Below are positions 1 to 8,998 of a DNA stretch of 64,000 nucleotides, piece by piece. Every line of letters starts with the position of its first letter. The stretch's first letter is position 1. The DNA is from Tuberibacillus sp. Marseille-P3662 (GTDB lineage: Bacteria; Bacillota; Bacilli; Bacillales; Sporolactobacillaceae), in the NCBI RefSeq assembly GCF_900178005.1, contig NZ_FXBS01000004.1:434001-498000 (forward strand). Direction: 5' to 3'. A program made the position numbers and the translations under genes. A model generated the notes under the pieces. The model ran no database searches and was not told the DNA's origin. It saw only the letters and a program-made list of their open reading frames with translations.

Positions 1-2
1 AC

Positions 3-1058
3 AAAAAGATTGACTCAACATTAAGAGGAAACATCGGTGTTGAAATAGAGGCAATAGCTAAAGAAACCCAGCCTGATTTTGTGATTGTTGCTCCGGCGTT
101 TCCGAGTAACGGTCGAACAACATTAAACGGGATTCACTACCTTGATGGTATCAAGGTTTCAGAGACAAATTTAGCTCATGATCCCAAAACACCAGTTACC
201 GACGCATCTATTTTAAATCTATTAAACCAGAACACAAGCGATCTTCGTGCCGAAGTCATCCCATTATCTGTCGTAAGAGATCCCCAAACAATCTGGGGAG
301 CCTTACTGGAGCAAAAGAAACAAAACGGTGTCAATAGCCTTATTTTTGATGCAGAGACCGATGCGGATTTGCACACCATCGTTCAATCGCTTAATAAAGA
401 AGGCAATGATTATTTATGGGTTGGTTCCGCCGGATTGGCAGAACACTTTACGGAACAAAAACAAGATCAATTGACTGGCATCCCCTTTCAACCGGGATCA
501 CAGACACTGACCGTTTCCGGAAGTCTTTCGCCGGTAACAGCCGAACAAATTGAGGAACTCTTGGCATTACCATCAACCAAGGGCATCAAACTCAACCCTC
601 TAGATGTGCTTGATCAGGAATACAATGTTAAACAAGCAGTGATCAAGGATGCCGTCGACTTCCTGAATCGGAATTACGATGTTGCCTTGTATTTGGACTA
701 TAGCCGGGCAACCTATGATCAAACAATCGCAAAAGGCAAAGACCTTGGCTATACGAACGCCCAAATCAGTCAGATTTTATCGTGCTATATCGGCGAAATA
801 TCTAAGGCAATCATTGACCAAAGTCAGCAAACCCATCTTATATTAACCGGCGGTGATACCGCATTGGACGTTTGCCAGGCACTGGGTGTCTCAGGTATGG
901 CACTCTTAAGTGAGATCGAACCCGGAATTCCACTTTCACGCCTTCTTTCCAGTGAAAGCTGTTTTTTAATTACGAAATCCGGGAGTTTCGGCCATAGGTA
1001 TTCCTTGGTTCATGCCGTTAATACGCTTAAAGGAGACGATCATCATGCAGCAAAATAA
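3..1058 (+). CDS. Four-carbon acid sugar kinase (DUF1537), 5' partial
   Basis: This is the C-terminal part of a kinase that phosphorylates four-carbon sugar acids such as D-threonate, L-threonate or erythronate at O4 in the cytoplasm. The frame is open to the left edge. Codons from position 3 read KKIDSTLRGNIG, the N-terminal signature of the DUF1537/DtnK-OtnK family, so the GTG at 81 is internal and perhaps 80-100 residues are missing. The C-terminal nucleotide-binding half carries ILTGGDTA and a late EPGIPLSRL. The gene overlaps pdxA2 by 14 bp, which fits translational coupling. In known pathways the kinase product is oxidised and decarboxylated by PdxA2 to dihydroxyacetone phosphate. The exact substrate cannot be read from the sequence. 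Confidence 0.9.
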   Translation, partial: KKIDSTLRGNIGVEIEAIAKETQPDFVIVAPAFPSNGRTTLNGIHYLDGIKVSETNLAHDPKTPVTDASILNLLNQNTSDLRAEVIPLSVVRDPQTIWGALLEQKKQNGVNSLIFDAETDADLHTIVQSLNKEGNDYLWVGSAGLAEHFTEQKQDQLTGIPFQPGSQTLTVSGSLSPVTAEQIEELLALPSTKGIKLNPLDVLDQEYNVKQAVIKDAVDFLNRNYDVALYLDYSRATYDQTIAKGKDLGYTNAQISQILSCYIGEISKAIIDQSQQTHLILTGGDTALDVCQALGVSGMALLSEIEPGIPLSRLLSSESCFLITKSGSFGHRYSLVHAVNTLKGDDHHAAK

Positions 1059-2046
1059 ACCCGTGATTGGGATTACGATGGGTGATCCCTCAGGTGTAGG
1101 ACCCGAAATTATTGTCAAAGCTCTGCAAAAACAAGAACTCCATGATCAATGTATTCCGCTCGTTATCGGCGATGCTAAGATGCTTAGACGCGCCGTTCAA
1201 ATATTAGCTATTGATACAGAAATCAATGTGATACAAGAGCCGCGAGAAACAGAAGTGAAACCTTATTATATAAATTGTATCGATATAGATTTACTACCTG
1301 AAAATCATCCATTTGGGGAAGTGAGTGAAACATCAGGGGACGCGGCATTCCAATTTTTGAAAAAAGCCATCGAGCTCGCCGGTAACGGGAACATTGATGC
1401 TATTTGTACAGCACCTTTGAATAAAGAAGCGCTCCACTTAGCCGGACATAATTATCCCGGCCATACAGAAATTTTGGCTGAATTAACGGGAACCGAGAAT
1501 TATTCGATGATGTTATCTTCGCCAAAACTTAAAGTCATCCATGTTACAACACATATTGGGTTGATTGACGCCGTTCAGAAGATCAACCATGAACGGGTCT
1601 ACACCGTGATTAATCTCGCGGATCGGACACTTAAAGATGCCGGTTATGAACAACCCAAAATTGCTGTCTGCGGGATTAATCCGCATGCCGGTGAAAATGG
1701 TCTATTTGGTTATGGCGAAGAAGAGGAAAAAATTATCCCGGCGGTTACAAAAGCTCAAGATGAGGGAGTGAATGTTGAAGGCCCATTGCCCGCGGACACC
1801 CTCTTTTTCCGGGCATCCCGAGGGGACTTTGATATCGTTGTTGCGATGTATCATGATCAAGGTCATGGACCGATCAAAGTATTAGGTCTTGAGGCAGGAG
1901 TAAATATTACAGTGGGTCTACCGATCATCCGTACCAGTGTTGATCACGGAACCGCTTTTGATATCGCTGGAAAGGGCTTAGCTGATGAACGCAGTCTTGA
2001 AGAGGCTATCCGTCAAGCTATTGAATTATCACCTTCCCAATCCTAA
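1045..2046 (+). CDS. pdxA2: 4-phospho-D-threonate/erythronate 3-dehydrogenase (PdxA2 type)
   Basis: This NAD-dependent, metal-dependent dehydrogenase is related to PdxA. It would oxidise and decarboxylate the 4-phosphosugar acid made by the upstream kinase. Motifs seen are ITMGDPSGVGPEI near the N terminus, PGHTEILAELTG with a metal-ligand histidine, and MYHDQGHGPIKV near residue 275. At 333 aa it has the usual family length. The start was set at ATG 1045 because AAAGGAG lies 9 bp upstream; a longer reading from 1012 has no Shine-Dalgarno sequence. Its position after a DUF1537 kinase marks it as the catabolic PdxA2 rather than the vitamin B6 enzyme PdxA. The substrate stereochemistry is unresolved. 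Confidence 0.9.
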   Translation: MQQNKPVIGITMGDPSGVGPEIIVKALQKQELHDQCIPLVIGDAKMLRRAVQILAIDTEINVIQEPRETEVKPYYINCIDIDLLPENHPFGEVSETSGDAAFQFLKKAIELAGNGNIDAICTAPLNKEALHLAGHNYPGHTEILAELTGTENYSMMLSSPKLKVIHVTTHIGLIDAVQKINHERVYTVINLADRTLKDAGYEQPKIAVCGINPHAGENGLFGYGEEEEKIIPAVTKAQDEGVNVEGPLPADTLFFRASRGDFDIVVAMYHDQGHGPIKVLGLEAGVNITVGLPIIRTSVDHGTAFDIAGKGLADERSLEEAIRQAIELSPSQS

Positions 2047-2072
2047 ATAACATGAACTACTTTGGGTCAATA

Positions 2073-2097
2073 CTCCACGATTTTTTAAATCGTGGAG
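2073..2097 (+). terminator. Stem-loop after pdxA2
   Basis: A perfect 11-bp inverted repeat (CTCCACGATTT / AAATCGTGGAG) with a 3-nt loop begins 27 bp after the pdxA2 stop. There is no clear T-run after it, so it may be a weak terminator or an mRNA 3'-end stabiliser. Confidence 0.45.
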
Positions 2098-2114
2098 ACT
2101 ATATAGTCATGAAT

Positions 2115-2128
2115 TGAAACCGCTTTCA
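2115..2128 (+). promoter_or_regulatory. Candidate CcpA cre site
   Basis: TGAAACCGCTTTCA matches the cre consensus TGWAANCGNTNWCA at every position. It lies 69 bp after pdxA2 and about 260 bp before phnD, in a 342-bp non-coding stretch. It could repress a promoter for the phn operon. Confidence 0.5.
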
Positions 2129-2287
2129 TAACCATGTATTAATGCCTCCATTCATCGATACTGTTTTTCAAAAATGGCGACAAATTTCATTGAACGAAAT
2201 TTATCAAGACCCTTTCAAATTTAGACAAACACTGGTATCTTAATTTATGGAGAGGATGAAACGTCTCGCTTTTTGTAGAATTTTTAA

Positions 2288-2314
2288 TTTTGTAATGGTT
2301 TTGTTAAGAATTTG
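2288..2314 (+). promoter_or_regulatory. 11-bp-phased TTTTG repeats upstream of phnD
   Basis: TTTTG, TTTTG and ATTTG begin at 2288, 2299 and 2310, an 11-bp phase, about 75-100 bp before the phnD start. Boxes phased at 11 bp are typical of PhoP-type response regulator sites, and the opposite strand contains TTAACA. This is only a weak Pho-box candidate. Confidence 0.25.
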
Positions 2315-2388
2315 GCTGACATATGGAAATTAAGCGGGCGTTGCGTCATAATCCAAATAGACGATCAAAATAAGGGGGAAATTGATTG

Positions 2389-3333
2389 ATGAAAAGGTTA
2401 AGTGTATTCTTAGCTGCTATCATGATAGTATCTATGCTTGCTGCCTGCGGTAATAGTGAGGATAACAGCGGCGGTAGTGGTAACAGTGAAGGTGGAGGGG
2501 AAACACCTGAAAAACTTGTCATGGGATTCGTTCCATCACAGGATTCCGGAAAAATTGCTAGTACAGCTGAACCATTGGCCAAAAAATTGGGTGAAACAAT
2601 TGGCAAAGACGTCGAGGCCAAGACGATGACCAGTTATAGTTCCCTTGTTGAAGCCCTTGGCAACAATACAGTCCAAATCGGATTTTTACCGGCTTTCGGC
2701 TATGTATTGGCAAGCAGCAAATACGACATGGATGTTATTTTAAAGTCAAAACGTAATGGCGGCACGACTTATACAGCTCAATATATTGTTCGTGCTGATT
2801 CACCTGTTGATAGTCTGGATGACTTGAAAACACACGCCAAAGATATGACTTGGGCTTACAGTGACGCTTCTTCAACATCCGGTTACTTGTACCCTGCTGC
2901 TCAGTTAATGAAGACATTTGATATTGATAATACAACAGCACTGCAAAACGATTTCTTTAAAGGCGTGCAAAAAACAGGCGGTCATGATAACACAGCCATT
3001 GCCGTCATGAACGGTCAAGCAGATATCGGAACGACCTTTGACGATGTCCGCGATACCATGGTTAAAGACAATCCAAAAATTAAGGACAAAACAAAGATCA
3101 TTGGTCATACGGCTAAAATTCCAAATGATACTGTAACGGTACCTGCATCTCTAGATGATGAACTGACTCAAAAAATCAAAAAGGCATTTCTTTCCTTTAA
3201 CAATAATGAAAAAATGATTAAAATTATGAATGAAGTTTACAATTGGGAAGCCATTGTTGAGGCAAAAGACAGTGACTACGACGTTGTTCGCGAAACTTAC
3301 AACAAACTTGGGGGCAACATCTCGCTTAATTAA
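2389..3333 (+). CDS. phnD: Phosphonate-type ABC transporter substrate-binding lipoprotein
   Basis: This is an extracytoplasmic lipoprotein that delivers a phosphonate or related oxyanion to the PhnC-PhnE permease. It has a type II signal peptide with lipobox LAAC (Cys about 20), a Ser/Gly/Asn-rich linker, then a PhnD fold with GFVPSQDSGK near the start, a TSYSSLVEAL segment and the SSTSGYLYP substrate-loop motif. Of about 314 aa, it is of normal length. ATG 2389 is preferred over TTG 2386 given AGGGGG ending 10 bp upstream. No C-P lyase genes are in the window, so the ligand could be a phosphonate, phosphite, hypophosphite or another phosphorylated compound. Confidence 0.85.
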   Translation: MKRLSVFLAAIMIVSMLAACGNSEDNSGGSGNSEGGGETPEKLVMGFVPSQDSGKIASTAEPLAKKLGETIGKDVEAKTMTSYSSLVEALGNNTVQIGFLPAFGYVLASSKYDMDVILKSKRNGGTTYTAQYIVRADSPVDSLDDLKTHAKDMTWAYSDASSTSGYLYPAAQLMKTFDIDNTTALQNDFFKGVQKTGGHDNTAIAVMNGQADIGTTFDDVRDTMVKDNPKIKDKTKIIGHTAKIPNDTVTVPASLDDELTQKIKKAFLSFNNNEKMIKIMNEVYNWEAIVEAKDSDYDVVRETYNKLGGNISLN

Positions 3334-3384
3334 TGTAGAACGATTTTACCTACCCGAGATAGATTCAATTTGATATGAAAAATC

Positions 3385-3412
3385 ATAGGGAGAAGCATGC
3401 ACTTCTCCCTAT
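3385..3412 (+). terminator. Intercistronic stem-loop phnD/phnC
   Basis: A perfect 11-bp stem (ATAGGGAGAAG / CTTCTCCCTAT) with a 6-nt loop lies 52 bp after phnD. The T-run is weak. Such hairpins commonly raise binding-protein levels over permease levels by partial termination or mRNA protection. Confidence 0.5.
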
Positions 3413-3515
3413 ATCATTGTTTAACAACCTCTAATAAGTGTCTTCGCTAAAATGTTATGTAGTGTTCAGCGAAGCGTGTGCCCCTATTTTTTGAATGTGA
3501 AAAGGAGAGCTCGTA

Positions 3516-4316
3516 ATGATCACTTTTAAAGATGTCTCCCTCGTTTACCCCAACGGTACAAAGGGATTAAAGAATATTAATACCACCATTAATGAAGGGG
3601 AATTTATTGTCATCGTCGGATTATCGGGTGCTGGTAAATCAACTTTTATCCGCAGCATTAACCGCATGGTAACCCCAACGAGCGGTGAACTTCTTGTTGA
3701 TGACGAAAACATCCTCAACTACAAAGGCAAAAATTTACGGCATTTACGCACAAAAATAGGTATGATTTTCCAGAATTATAACCTTGTCAACCGGTCTAGC
3801 GTGATGAAAAATACAATCAGTGGCCGTCTGGGACATACCGGAACATTACGAAGTATTTTAAACCTTTACTCTAAAGATGACCGGGCGATGGCTTACGACA
3901 ATTTAAAGCGCGTTAACATTGACGACCGCATATACAACCGTGCTGATCAGTTGAGCGGTGGGCAGCAGCAACGCGTCAGTATCGCCCGTGTGCTCACTCA
4001 AGAACCCAATGTGATCCTTGCTGACGAACCTGTCGCCAGCCTCGACCCGCCAACGTCACACCAAGTCATGACTTATTTACGTAAAGTTAATCAAGAAGAT
4101 AACATCACGACAATTGTCAACCTTCACTTCATTGATATGGCGATGGAATATGCTGATCGGATTATCGGCATGCGTGATGGCGAAGTGGTTTTTGATGGGC
4201 CCGTCAGCGAAGTAGATGAACAAACCTTTGAAAGGATCTATGACCGGCCGATTCATGATGATGATTTGAGAGGAAGTGGGACGGATGAGTCAGCCTCAAA
4301 AGATGAATCAAAATAA
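3516..4316 (+). CDS. phnC: Phosphonate-type ABC transporter ATP-binding protein
   Basis: This cytoplasmic ATPase energises the PhnE permeases. Walker [10 protein letters not shown] is at residues 35-43, the signature LSGGQQQRVSIAR is near 148, and Walker B reads VILADEPVASLD. At 266 aa it is typical for PhnC. ATG 3516 has AAAAGGAG upstream. The 3' end overlaps the next permease gene by 32 bp, so translation is probably coupled. The C-terminal tail is rich in Asp, Glu, Ser and Lys and probably not structured. Confidence 0.9.
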   Translation: MITFKDVSLVYPNGTKGLKNINTTINEGEFIVIVGLSGAGKSTFIRSINRMVTPTSGELLVDDENILNYKGKNLRHLRTKIGMIFQNYNLVNRSSVMKNTISGRLGHTGTLRSILNLYSKDDRAMAYDNLKRVNIDDRIYNRADQLSGGQQQRVSIARVLTQEPNVILADEPVASLDPPTSHQVMTYLRKVNQEDNITTIVNLHFIDMAMEYADRIIGMRDGEVVFDGPVSEVDEQTFERIYDRPIHDDDLRGSGTDESASKDESK

Positions 4317-5115
4317 TCAACAATCTATCAATACTAAAGGCTATGCCATTTATCCTAAGAAATTAAAACTACAAATCTCAATCATTTTTATTCTTGTACT
4401 TCTTTTCTATGCAGTTAGTTTGATCCGGACCAAGGCGAACTTTGGCGAATTAATCTTAAATATTGATGTCGTTTTTAATAAAATGATTAGCATGTTCCCG
4501 CCTAATTGGGCTTATATTTCCGCAGCTATTGATCCGTTGATCGAAACCATCCAAATCGCCGTGATCGCAACCCTTATAGCTGTCATTATTTGTATACCAT
4601 TGAGCTTATTATCGGCTAATACCGTGGTGACGAATCAATATGTGTATCAATTTTTCCGTACCATTATGAATATTATTCGAACAATGCCCGATATTTTACT
4701 CGCAACCTTGTTCGTTAGTCTCTTCGGCGTTGGTATTATTCCCGGTATCTTTGCCTTAGTCGTGTTTTCACTCGGTCTGCTTGGCAAATTATTAAGTGAA
4801 ACGATTGAAACCATTGATCCAAAGCAACTTGAGGCTGTCCGTTCAACGGGAGGTAACATCATCCAGGTCATATGGTACGGCATCGTTCCACAGGTGCTTC
4901 CTCAATTCATTTCTTATGGCTTGTATGTGTTCGAGCTTAACGTGCGTGCTTCCATGGTGCTTGGTTTTGTCGGCGCCGGTGGCATCGGTGCGATTATCGA
5001 TACGCAATTGAACTTCTTACGCTATCAGAATGTTATGGCGATCCTTGTCGTATTATTAGTAGCTGTGATTGTGATAGAAACAATTAGTAACGCCTTGAGA
5101 AGGAGGGTTGTCTGA
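4285..5115 (+). CDS. phnE: Phosphonate-type ABC transporter permease 1
   Basis: This inner-membrane permease of the PhnE family has about six hydrophobic segments. The cytoplasmic coupling region reads EAVRSTGGN and is followed by VPQVLPQF. ATG 4285 is chosen over GTG 4276 because GAGAGGAAG sits 10 bp upstream of it and would overlap the GTG. It overlaps phnC by 32 bp and its stop overlaps the next start (TGATG), so the three cistrons are tightly coupled. Two adjacent PhnE paralogues suggest a heterodimeric membrane channel. Confidence 0.88.
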   Translation: MSQPQKMNQNNQQSINTKGYAIYPKKLKLQISIIFILVLLFYAVSLIRTKANFGELILNIDVVFNKMISMFPPNWAYISAAIDPLIETIQIAVIATLIAVIICIPLSLLSANTVVTNQYVYQFFRTIMNIIRTMPDILLATLFVSLFGVGIIPGIFALVVFSLGLLGKLLSETIETIDPKQLEAVRSTGGNIIQVIWYGIVPQVLPQFISYGLYVFELNVRASMVLGFVGAGGIGAIIDTQLNFLRYQNVMAILVVLLVAVIVIETISNALRRRVV

Positions 5116-5921
5116 TGAAGACTGAACAGGCTCTCCCACCTAAACCGAATAACTATATGAAAAAACGCGCTCGTAACATCGTCATCTTAATCGTTCTTGC
5201 AGGTGTCTTGATTTGGGCGATCACCGGCGTTTTTAACAAAGTGGACTGGGCGATGTTTAAGGAAGTCGACGATAACTTTAAGCGCGTCATTCCCGATCTC
5301 TTCTCTCCTAATTTTTCAGAGTGGGAGAAGATCATTGGTAAAATCTTCGAAACGGTATTTATCGCTTATGCCGGCACGTTTATCGCTTCGATACTCGCGA
5401 TTCCATTCGGTTTCTGGGCCGCGAAAAACATGGTCAAGTCACCCATCTGGAACACGCTTGGTAAATGGTTTTTGATTTTGGATCGGACATTTCCTGAGCT
5501 GATTCTGGCCATTATCTTCGTTATTTCAGTTGGACCGGGGGCATTTGCTGGTGTTTTGACGATTGGGTTAACCGCCTTTGGCATGCTTGGCAAGCTTTAC
5601 GCTGAAGTGATTGAAAGTATTGATATGAACGTCGTTGAAGCGATGGAGGCTAACGGGGCCAATAAAATTCAAACCCTATTTTATGGCATTATGCCGCAAG
5701 TGTTGCCGCAATTTATATCCTTTGCCCTCTACCGCTTCGAAATCGACATCCGGGCATCAACCATCCTTGGTCTTGTGGGCGCGGGCGGTATTGGTACATT
5801 GATTGTCATTACCGCAGCCAATCGTAATTGGCCACAGCTCGGCTTTATCATTATTGCAATTATTGTTGTCGTCATGATTATAGACTACATCTCAAGTAAA
5901 ATCAGAAGACGCTTAGTTTAA
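5115..5921 (+). CDS. phnE: Phosphonate-type ABC transporter permease 2
   Basis: This is the second PhnE-type permease (268 aa), similar to its neighbour in EAMEANGANK and MPQVLPQFISFALYRFE and in the C-terminal AGGIGTLI segment. The start ATG overlaps the TGA stop of the first permease and has GAAGGAGGG upstream. It is the last gene of the operon. A repeat element and a hairpin terminator follow. Confidence 0.88.
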   Translation: MKTEQALPPKPNNYMKKRARNIVILIVLAGVLIWAITGVFNKVDWAMFKEVDDNFKRVIPDLFSPNFSEWEKIIGKIFETVFIAYAGTFIASILAIPFGFWAAKNMVKSPIWNTLGKWFLILDRTFPELILAIIFVISVGPGAFAGVLTIGLTAFGMLGKLYAEVIESIDMNVVEAMEANGANKIQTLFYGIMPQVLPQFISFALYRFEIDIRASTILGLVGAGGIGTLIVITAANRNWPQLGFIIIAIIVVVMIIDYISSKIRRRLV

Positions 5922-5941
5922 ACTCATTCGACGTATCATGG

Positions 5942-6126
5942 GAGACTGGGACAAAAGTATATTCGTCACAAATCATCCGAACGGGTTTATTAATCTGTTC
6001 GGATGATTTGTTGAAAATCGTCATTCCTGTCGCTTCGTCAAAATACTTCGTTTGCCGCGGGCGCCTGGCTTTCATATCTTATGGTTCGGCTTCCTGAATA
6101 TCCTGTTTTAGATTTGTCCCAGCTTC
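5942..6126. repeat. Dispersed repeat family R1, copy A
   Basis: This intergenic element is bounded by GAGACTGGGACAAAAGTAT on the left and the inverted TTTGTCCCAG on the right. It contains a hairpin AAATCATCCGAAC / GTTCGGATGATTT and a conserved core TCCTGTCGCTTCGTCAAAAT. Related copies, in either orientation, lie at 14138-14506, 26980-27133 and 50941-51170. It has no coding capacity. Confidence 0.85.
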
Positions 6127-6144
6127 TTTTTGTATCTTAGTAAT

Positions 6145-6173
6145 AAAAGCGGGCTGTCTATAAGCCCGCTTTT
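6145..6173 (+). terminator. Rho-independent terminator
   Basis: Stem AAAAGCGGGCT / AGCCCGCTTTT has a short loop. The A and T flanks let it work in both directions, for the phn operon (plus) and possibly the ect operon (minus). Confidence 0.65.
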
Positions 6174-6193
6174 ATCAGTTCATTTTAATTTTT

Positions 6194-6368
6194 GGCTGTT
6201 TTCGTAAACTGTGTTGCTATTTTGAGAAGAAGGGTTGATGGCCACTCCAGGATGCTCACCTGTCCCGCTCATCCCGCTGGAGTCTCGCACCTTTCGCTCC
6301 AATCAACTTTTTGACACTTTAGCTTGCATAATCCTATTAATAAAACAACAATCTTTTAGAAAAGAGCG
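6194..6368 (-). repeat. Dispersed repeat family R2, copy A
   Basis: Read on the minus strand, it runs from a CTCTTTTCTAAAAGATTGTT end through a GATTGGAGCGAAAGG core, GCGGGACAGGTGAGCATCCTGGAG and CATCAAC to an AGCAACACAGTTTACGAAAA end. The same ends and core occur at 56246-56542, and a diverged version is at 9759-9932. Repeats with a GATTGGAGCGGAAGG core are widespread between genes in Bacillus-like genomes. Confidence 0.85.
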
Positions 6369-6376
6369 TAATTTTT

Positions 6377-7261
6377 TTAAGATGTCACCGGAATTCTTTC
6401 ACGCGTCGCGATGAAGTCAGGGCGCGGTTCAGTGCCGGCAAAAGGTTCAACGAGGTGGTTATAAACGCTATTGTAAACCATAAATAAATTGTTACGGTCA
6501 AACGGTGTCATGTTACCGCTGGACCCGTGCATGGTATTGCTTTCAAACAAAATGACTGACCCGGCCTTACCGGTTGGGACCGAAATACCACCTCGTTCAA
6601 CTAACCACTCCAAACTCGCCTGATCCGGGACACCCAATTTCTGTTTTTTCAATGACGTTTTATAATTGGCATTCGGTGTTTTTCCGAGGCAGGAAATAAA
6701 GTAATTCTGTGAGCCCGGAACCAACATCAATGGTCCATTAAAGACGTAATTGTCAGACAAGGTTATGGATACACTCACGGCCCGCATCCGCGGCATACCG
6801 TCTTCCACATGCCATGTTTCAAAATCAGAGTGCCAATCAAATTCCTTACCCTTGAATCCCGGCTTGTAATTAATCCGTGACTGGTGTATGTACACGTCAC
6901 TACCAAGCAACTGTTGCACAATATCCGTGAGAGGGTCACTTTTAGCTATAGCCTCAAAATAACTATGGTCACGGTGCACAGCAAAAATGGACCGGATCTC
7001 ATCACTCTCAGGCTCGCGAATAATCTCGGAAGCTTGTTTGTCATGCTCAGCATCGCGAAGAGCAAAAATTTCTTTTTGCATCTCTTTGACGGATTCATCA
7101 GAAAAATAGTTTTCAAGCAACAAGAAGCCATTCTTTTCATAGAATCCAAGTTGCTCCTCAGATAAAGGGCCTTCGCCTGCCCCTTGGCTATGAATCACCG
7201 GGTCTTTGCGAAGCGTCATCTCAGTTTCTAACTTTTTTCTTGAAGGATATAAATCTTCCAT
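6377..7261 (-). CDS. ectD: Ectoine 5-hydroxylase
   Basis: This non-haem Fe(II)/2-oxoglutarate dioxygenase converts ectoine to 5-hydroxyectoine in the cytoplasm. The EctD signature [17 protein letters not shown] is complete. Iron ligands are H144, D146 and H245, and R256 (FDRNN) is the probable 2-oxoglutarate contact. At 294 aa it is the normal EctD length. The start is ATG 7261 with AGGAGG upstream (12-bp spacing); the in-frame TTG 7264 is 9 bp from the same site and cannot be excluded. It is the last gene of ectABCD, 37 bp after ectC. Confidence 0.95.
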   Translation of the reverse strand: MEDLYPSRKKLETEMTLRKDPVIHSQGAGEGPLSEEQLGFYEKNGFLLLENYFSDESVKEMQKEIFALRDAEHDKQASEIIREPESDEIRSIFAVHRDHSYFEAIAKSDPLTDIVQQLLGSDVYIHQSRINYKPGFKGKEFDWHSDFETWHVEDGMPRMRAVSVSITLSDNYVFNGPLMLVPGSQNYFISCLGKTPNANYKTSLKKQKLGVPDQASLEWLVERGGISVPTGKAGSVILFESNTMHGSSGNMTPFDRNNLFMVYNSVYNHLVEPFAGTEPRPDFIATRERIPVTS

Positions 7262-7298
7262 CAAAACAAGTTGCCTCCTAGATTAAGTTTGATGCATT

Positions 7299-7685
7299 TT
7301 ATTCGGTTACAAGCGGGTAAACACCGTTTTCGTCATGTGTTTCTTGACCTGTTAACGGCGGATTGAATACACAAACCATCCGCATATCCGTCTTAGCACG
7401 AAGATAATGTTTGTCATGATCATCAAGGGCATACATTGTACCCGCTTTGATCGGATAGACTTTGCCATCTTTTAATGTTTCAACTTCCCCTTCGCCTTCA
7501 ATACAATAAACGGCTTCAAGATGGTTTTTATACCAAAAATACGATTCTGTACCTGCGTAGATGATCGTGTCATTTAACGCGAATCCCATGTTATCTTTTT
7601 TGAGCAAGAATCGACGACTGGCCCATGTCTCACCTTTTGTTTCGTTTTCTGTTCCCTTAATTTCATCTAAACTGACGACATTCAT
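7299..7685 (-). CDS. ectC: L-ectoine synthase
   Basis: This cupin-fold enzyme closes N-gamma-acetyl-L-2,4-diaminobutyrate to ectoine. The 128 aa are typical. They include [16 protein letters not shown], the cupin segment [15 protein letters not shown] and the [12 protein letters not shown] metal/product-binding region. It begins 14 bp after ectB in the same direction, so it is co-transcribed. No truncation is seen. Confidence 0.96.
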   Translation of the reverse strand: MNVVSLDEIKGTENETKGETWASRRFLLKKDNMGFALNDTIIYAGTESYFWYKNHLEAVYCIEGEGEVETLKDGKVYPIKAGTMYALDDHDKHYLRAKTDMRMVCVFNPPLTGQETHDENGVYPLVTE

Positions 7686-7699
7686 TGTTATCGCTCCTT

Positions 7700-8974
7700 T
7701 TATTTATTAAGCACTTGTTGGATGCTTGTTTCCATGATTTTTAAACCTTCGAGCAAACCTTCTTCATCGATGATGAGCGGCGGTAGCAATTTGGCAACTT
7801 CATCCTTAGGTCCCGACGTCTCCATAATTAAGCCATTTTCAAAAGCAGCTTCACATATCTTGCTCGCATATTCCGGAACACCGCAAGCGAGTCCTTGCAT
7901 AAAACCTCTGCCGCGTTGCTGGGCTTCTAATGCTGGATATGACTTCGCAAACCGGGTCAGATGGCTTTCTATAATATCAGCCTTTTCTTGAATATCTTGG
8001 CTTAATGCATCATCTTTCCAGAAATTCAAAGCTTCCATTGCGGTAATAAACGCCATATTATTTCCGCGGAATGTGCCGTTATGCTCTCCAGGCGTCCATT
8101 GGTCATATTGTGGTTTGATCAATGTCAACGCCATTGGTAAGCCATAGCCACTAATGGATTTTGACAAACAAATGACATCCGGTTCAATGCCTGCCTGTTC
8201 AAAGCTGAAAAATGTTCCCGTTCGTCCGCAACCCGCTTGAACGTCATCAACAATTAGCAACATACCGTATTTGCGACACAATTTCTCAATGCCTTTTAAC
8301 CATTTGGCGCTGGCTGGGTTAATCCCGCCTTCACCTTGAACGGTTTCGAGGATCACAGCTGCTGGCAAATCAACACCGCTGCCAGAGTCTTGCAAAAATT
8401 GATCAATGTAGTTTATCGAATCGGCGGCCTCAAGATATTGGTCATATGGCATTGATACCGCATGGCTTAAGGGGATACCGGCTCCCTTTCGTTTCATGGC
8501 ATTACCAGTGACTGCTAAAGAACCAATCGTCATACCATGAAAACCGTTGGTAAAGCCGATGATCTGGTCGCGCCCTGTCACTTTACGTGCAACTTTTAAC
8601 GCGCTTTCGACAGTGTTTGTTCCTGTTGGTCCTGGGAACATGACCCTATAATCCATTCCCCGTGGTTTTAAGATGACGTCATTGAACTGGTTAAGAAAGT
8701 CAGCACGGGCAGTGGAGCCCATATCTAGACTATGGGAGATACCATCTTCACTGATATAGTCAATTAGCTTTTCTTTCATTTGCTCATTGTTGTGACCGTA
8801 ATTCAGGGCACCAGCACCAGCAAAGAAATCGATATATTCGCTCCCCTCAGTATCCCAAATCTTATAATCTTTGGCTTTTTGAAATACAGTCGGGAAACTC
8901 CTGCTATAGCTTCTAACCGAAGATTCGTAATTCTCAAAAACTTCCATTTTATGATCTTTTGTCATTGTCGCCAT
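7700..8974 (-). CDS. ectB: Diaminobutyrate-2-oxoglutarate transaminase
   Basis: This PLP-dependent class III aminotransferase makes L-2,4-diaminobutyrate from aspartate semialdehyde and glutamate, the first step of ectoine synthesis. Motifs are [33 protein letters not shown], and the PLP lysine in [10 protein letters not shown] (about K272). At 424 aa it is of usual length. An alternative start three codons downstream (MTKDHKM) is possible. It lies 24 bp after ectA. Confidence 0.96.
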   Translation of the reverse strand: MATMTKDHKMEVFENYESSVRSYSRSFPTVFQKAKDYKIWDTEGSEYIDFFAGAGALNYGHNNEQMKEKLIDYISEDGISHSLDMGSTARADFLNQFNDVILKPRGMDYRVMFPGPTGTNTVESALKVARKVTGRDQIIGFTNGFHGMTIGSLAVTGNAMKRKGAGIPLSHAVSMPYDQYLEAADSINYIDQFLQDSGSGVDLPAAVILETVQGEGGINPASAKWLKGIEKLCRKYGMLLIVDDVQAGCGRTGTFFSFEQAGIEPDVICLSKSISGYGLPMALTLIKPQYDQWTPGEHNGTFRGNNMAFITAMEALNFWKDDALSQDIQEKADIIESHLTRFAKSYPALEAQQRGRGFMQGLACGVPEYASKICEAAFENGLIMETSGPKDEVAKLLPPLIIDEEGLLEGLKIMETSIQQVLNK

Positions 8975-8998
8975 GTATTGACCTCCAGAAAAATTTTA

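Noticed and set aside
2389-5921. Full phosphonate degradation (C-P lyase) locus
   Set aside because: Only transporter genes are present; no phnG-M or phosphonatase genes flank them.
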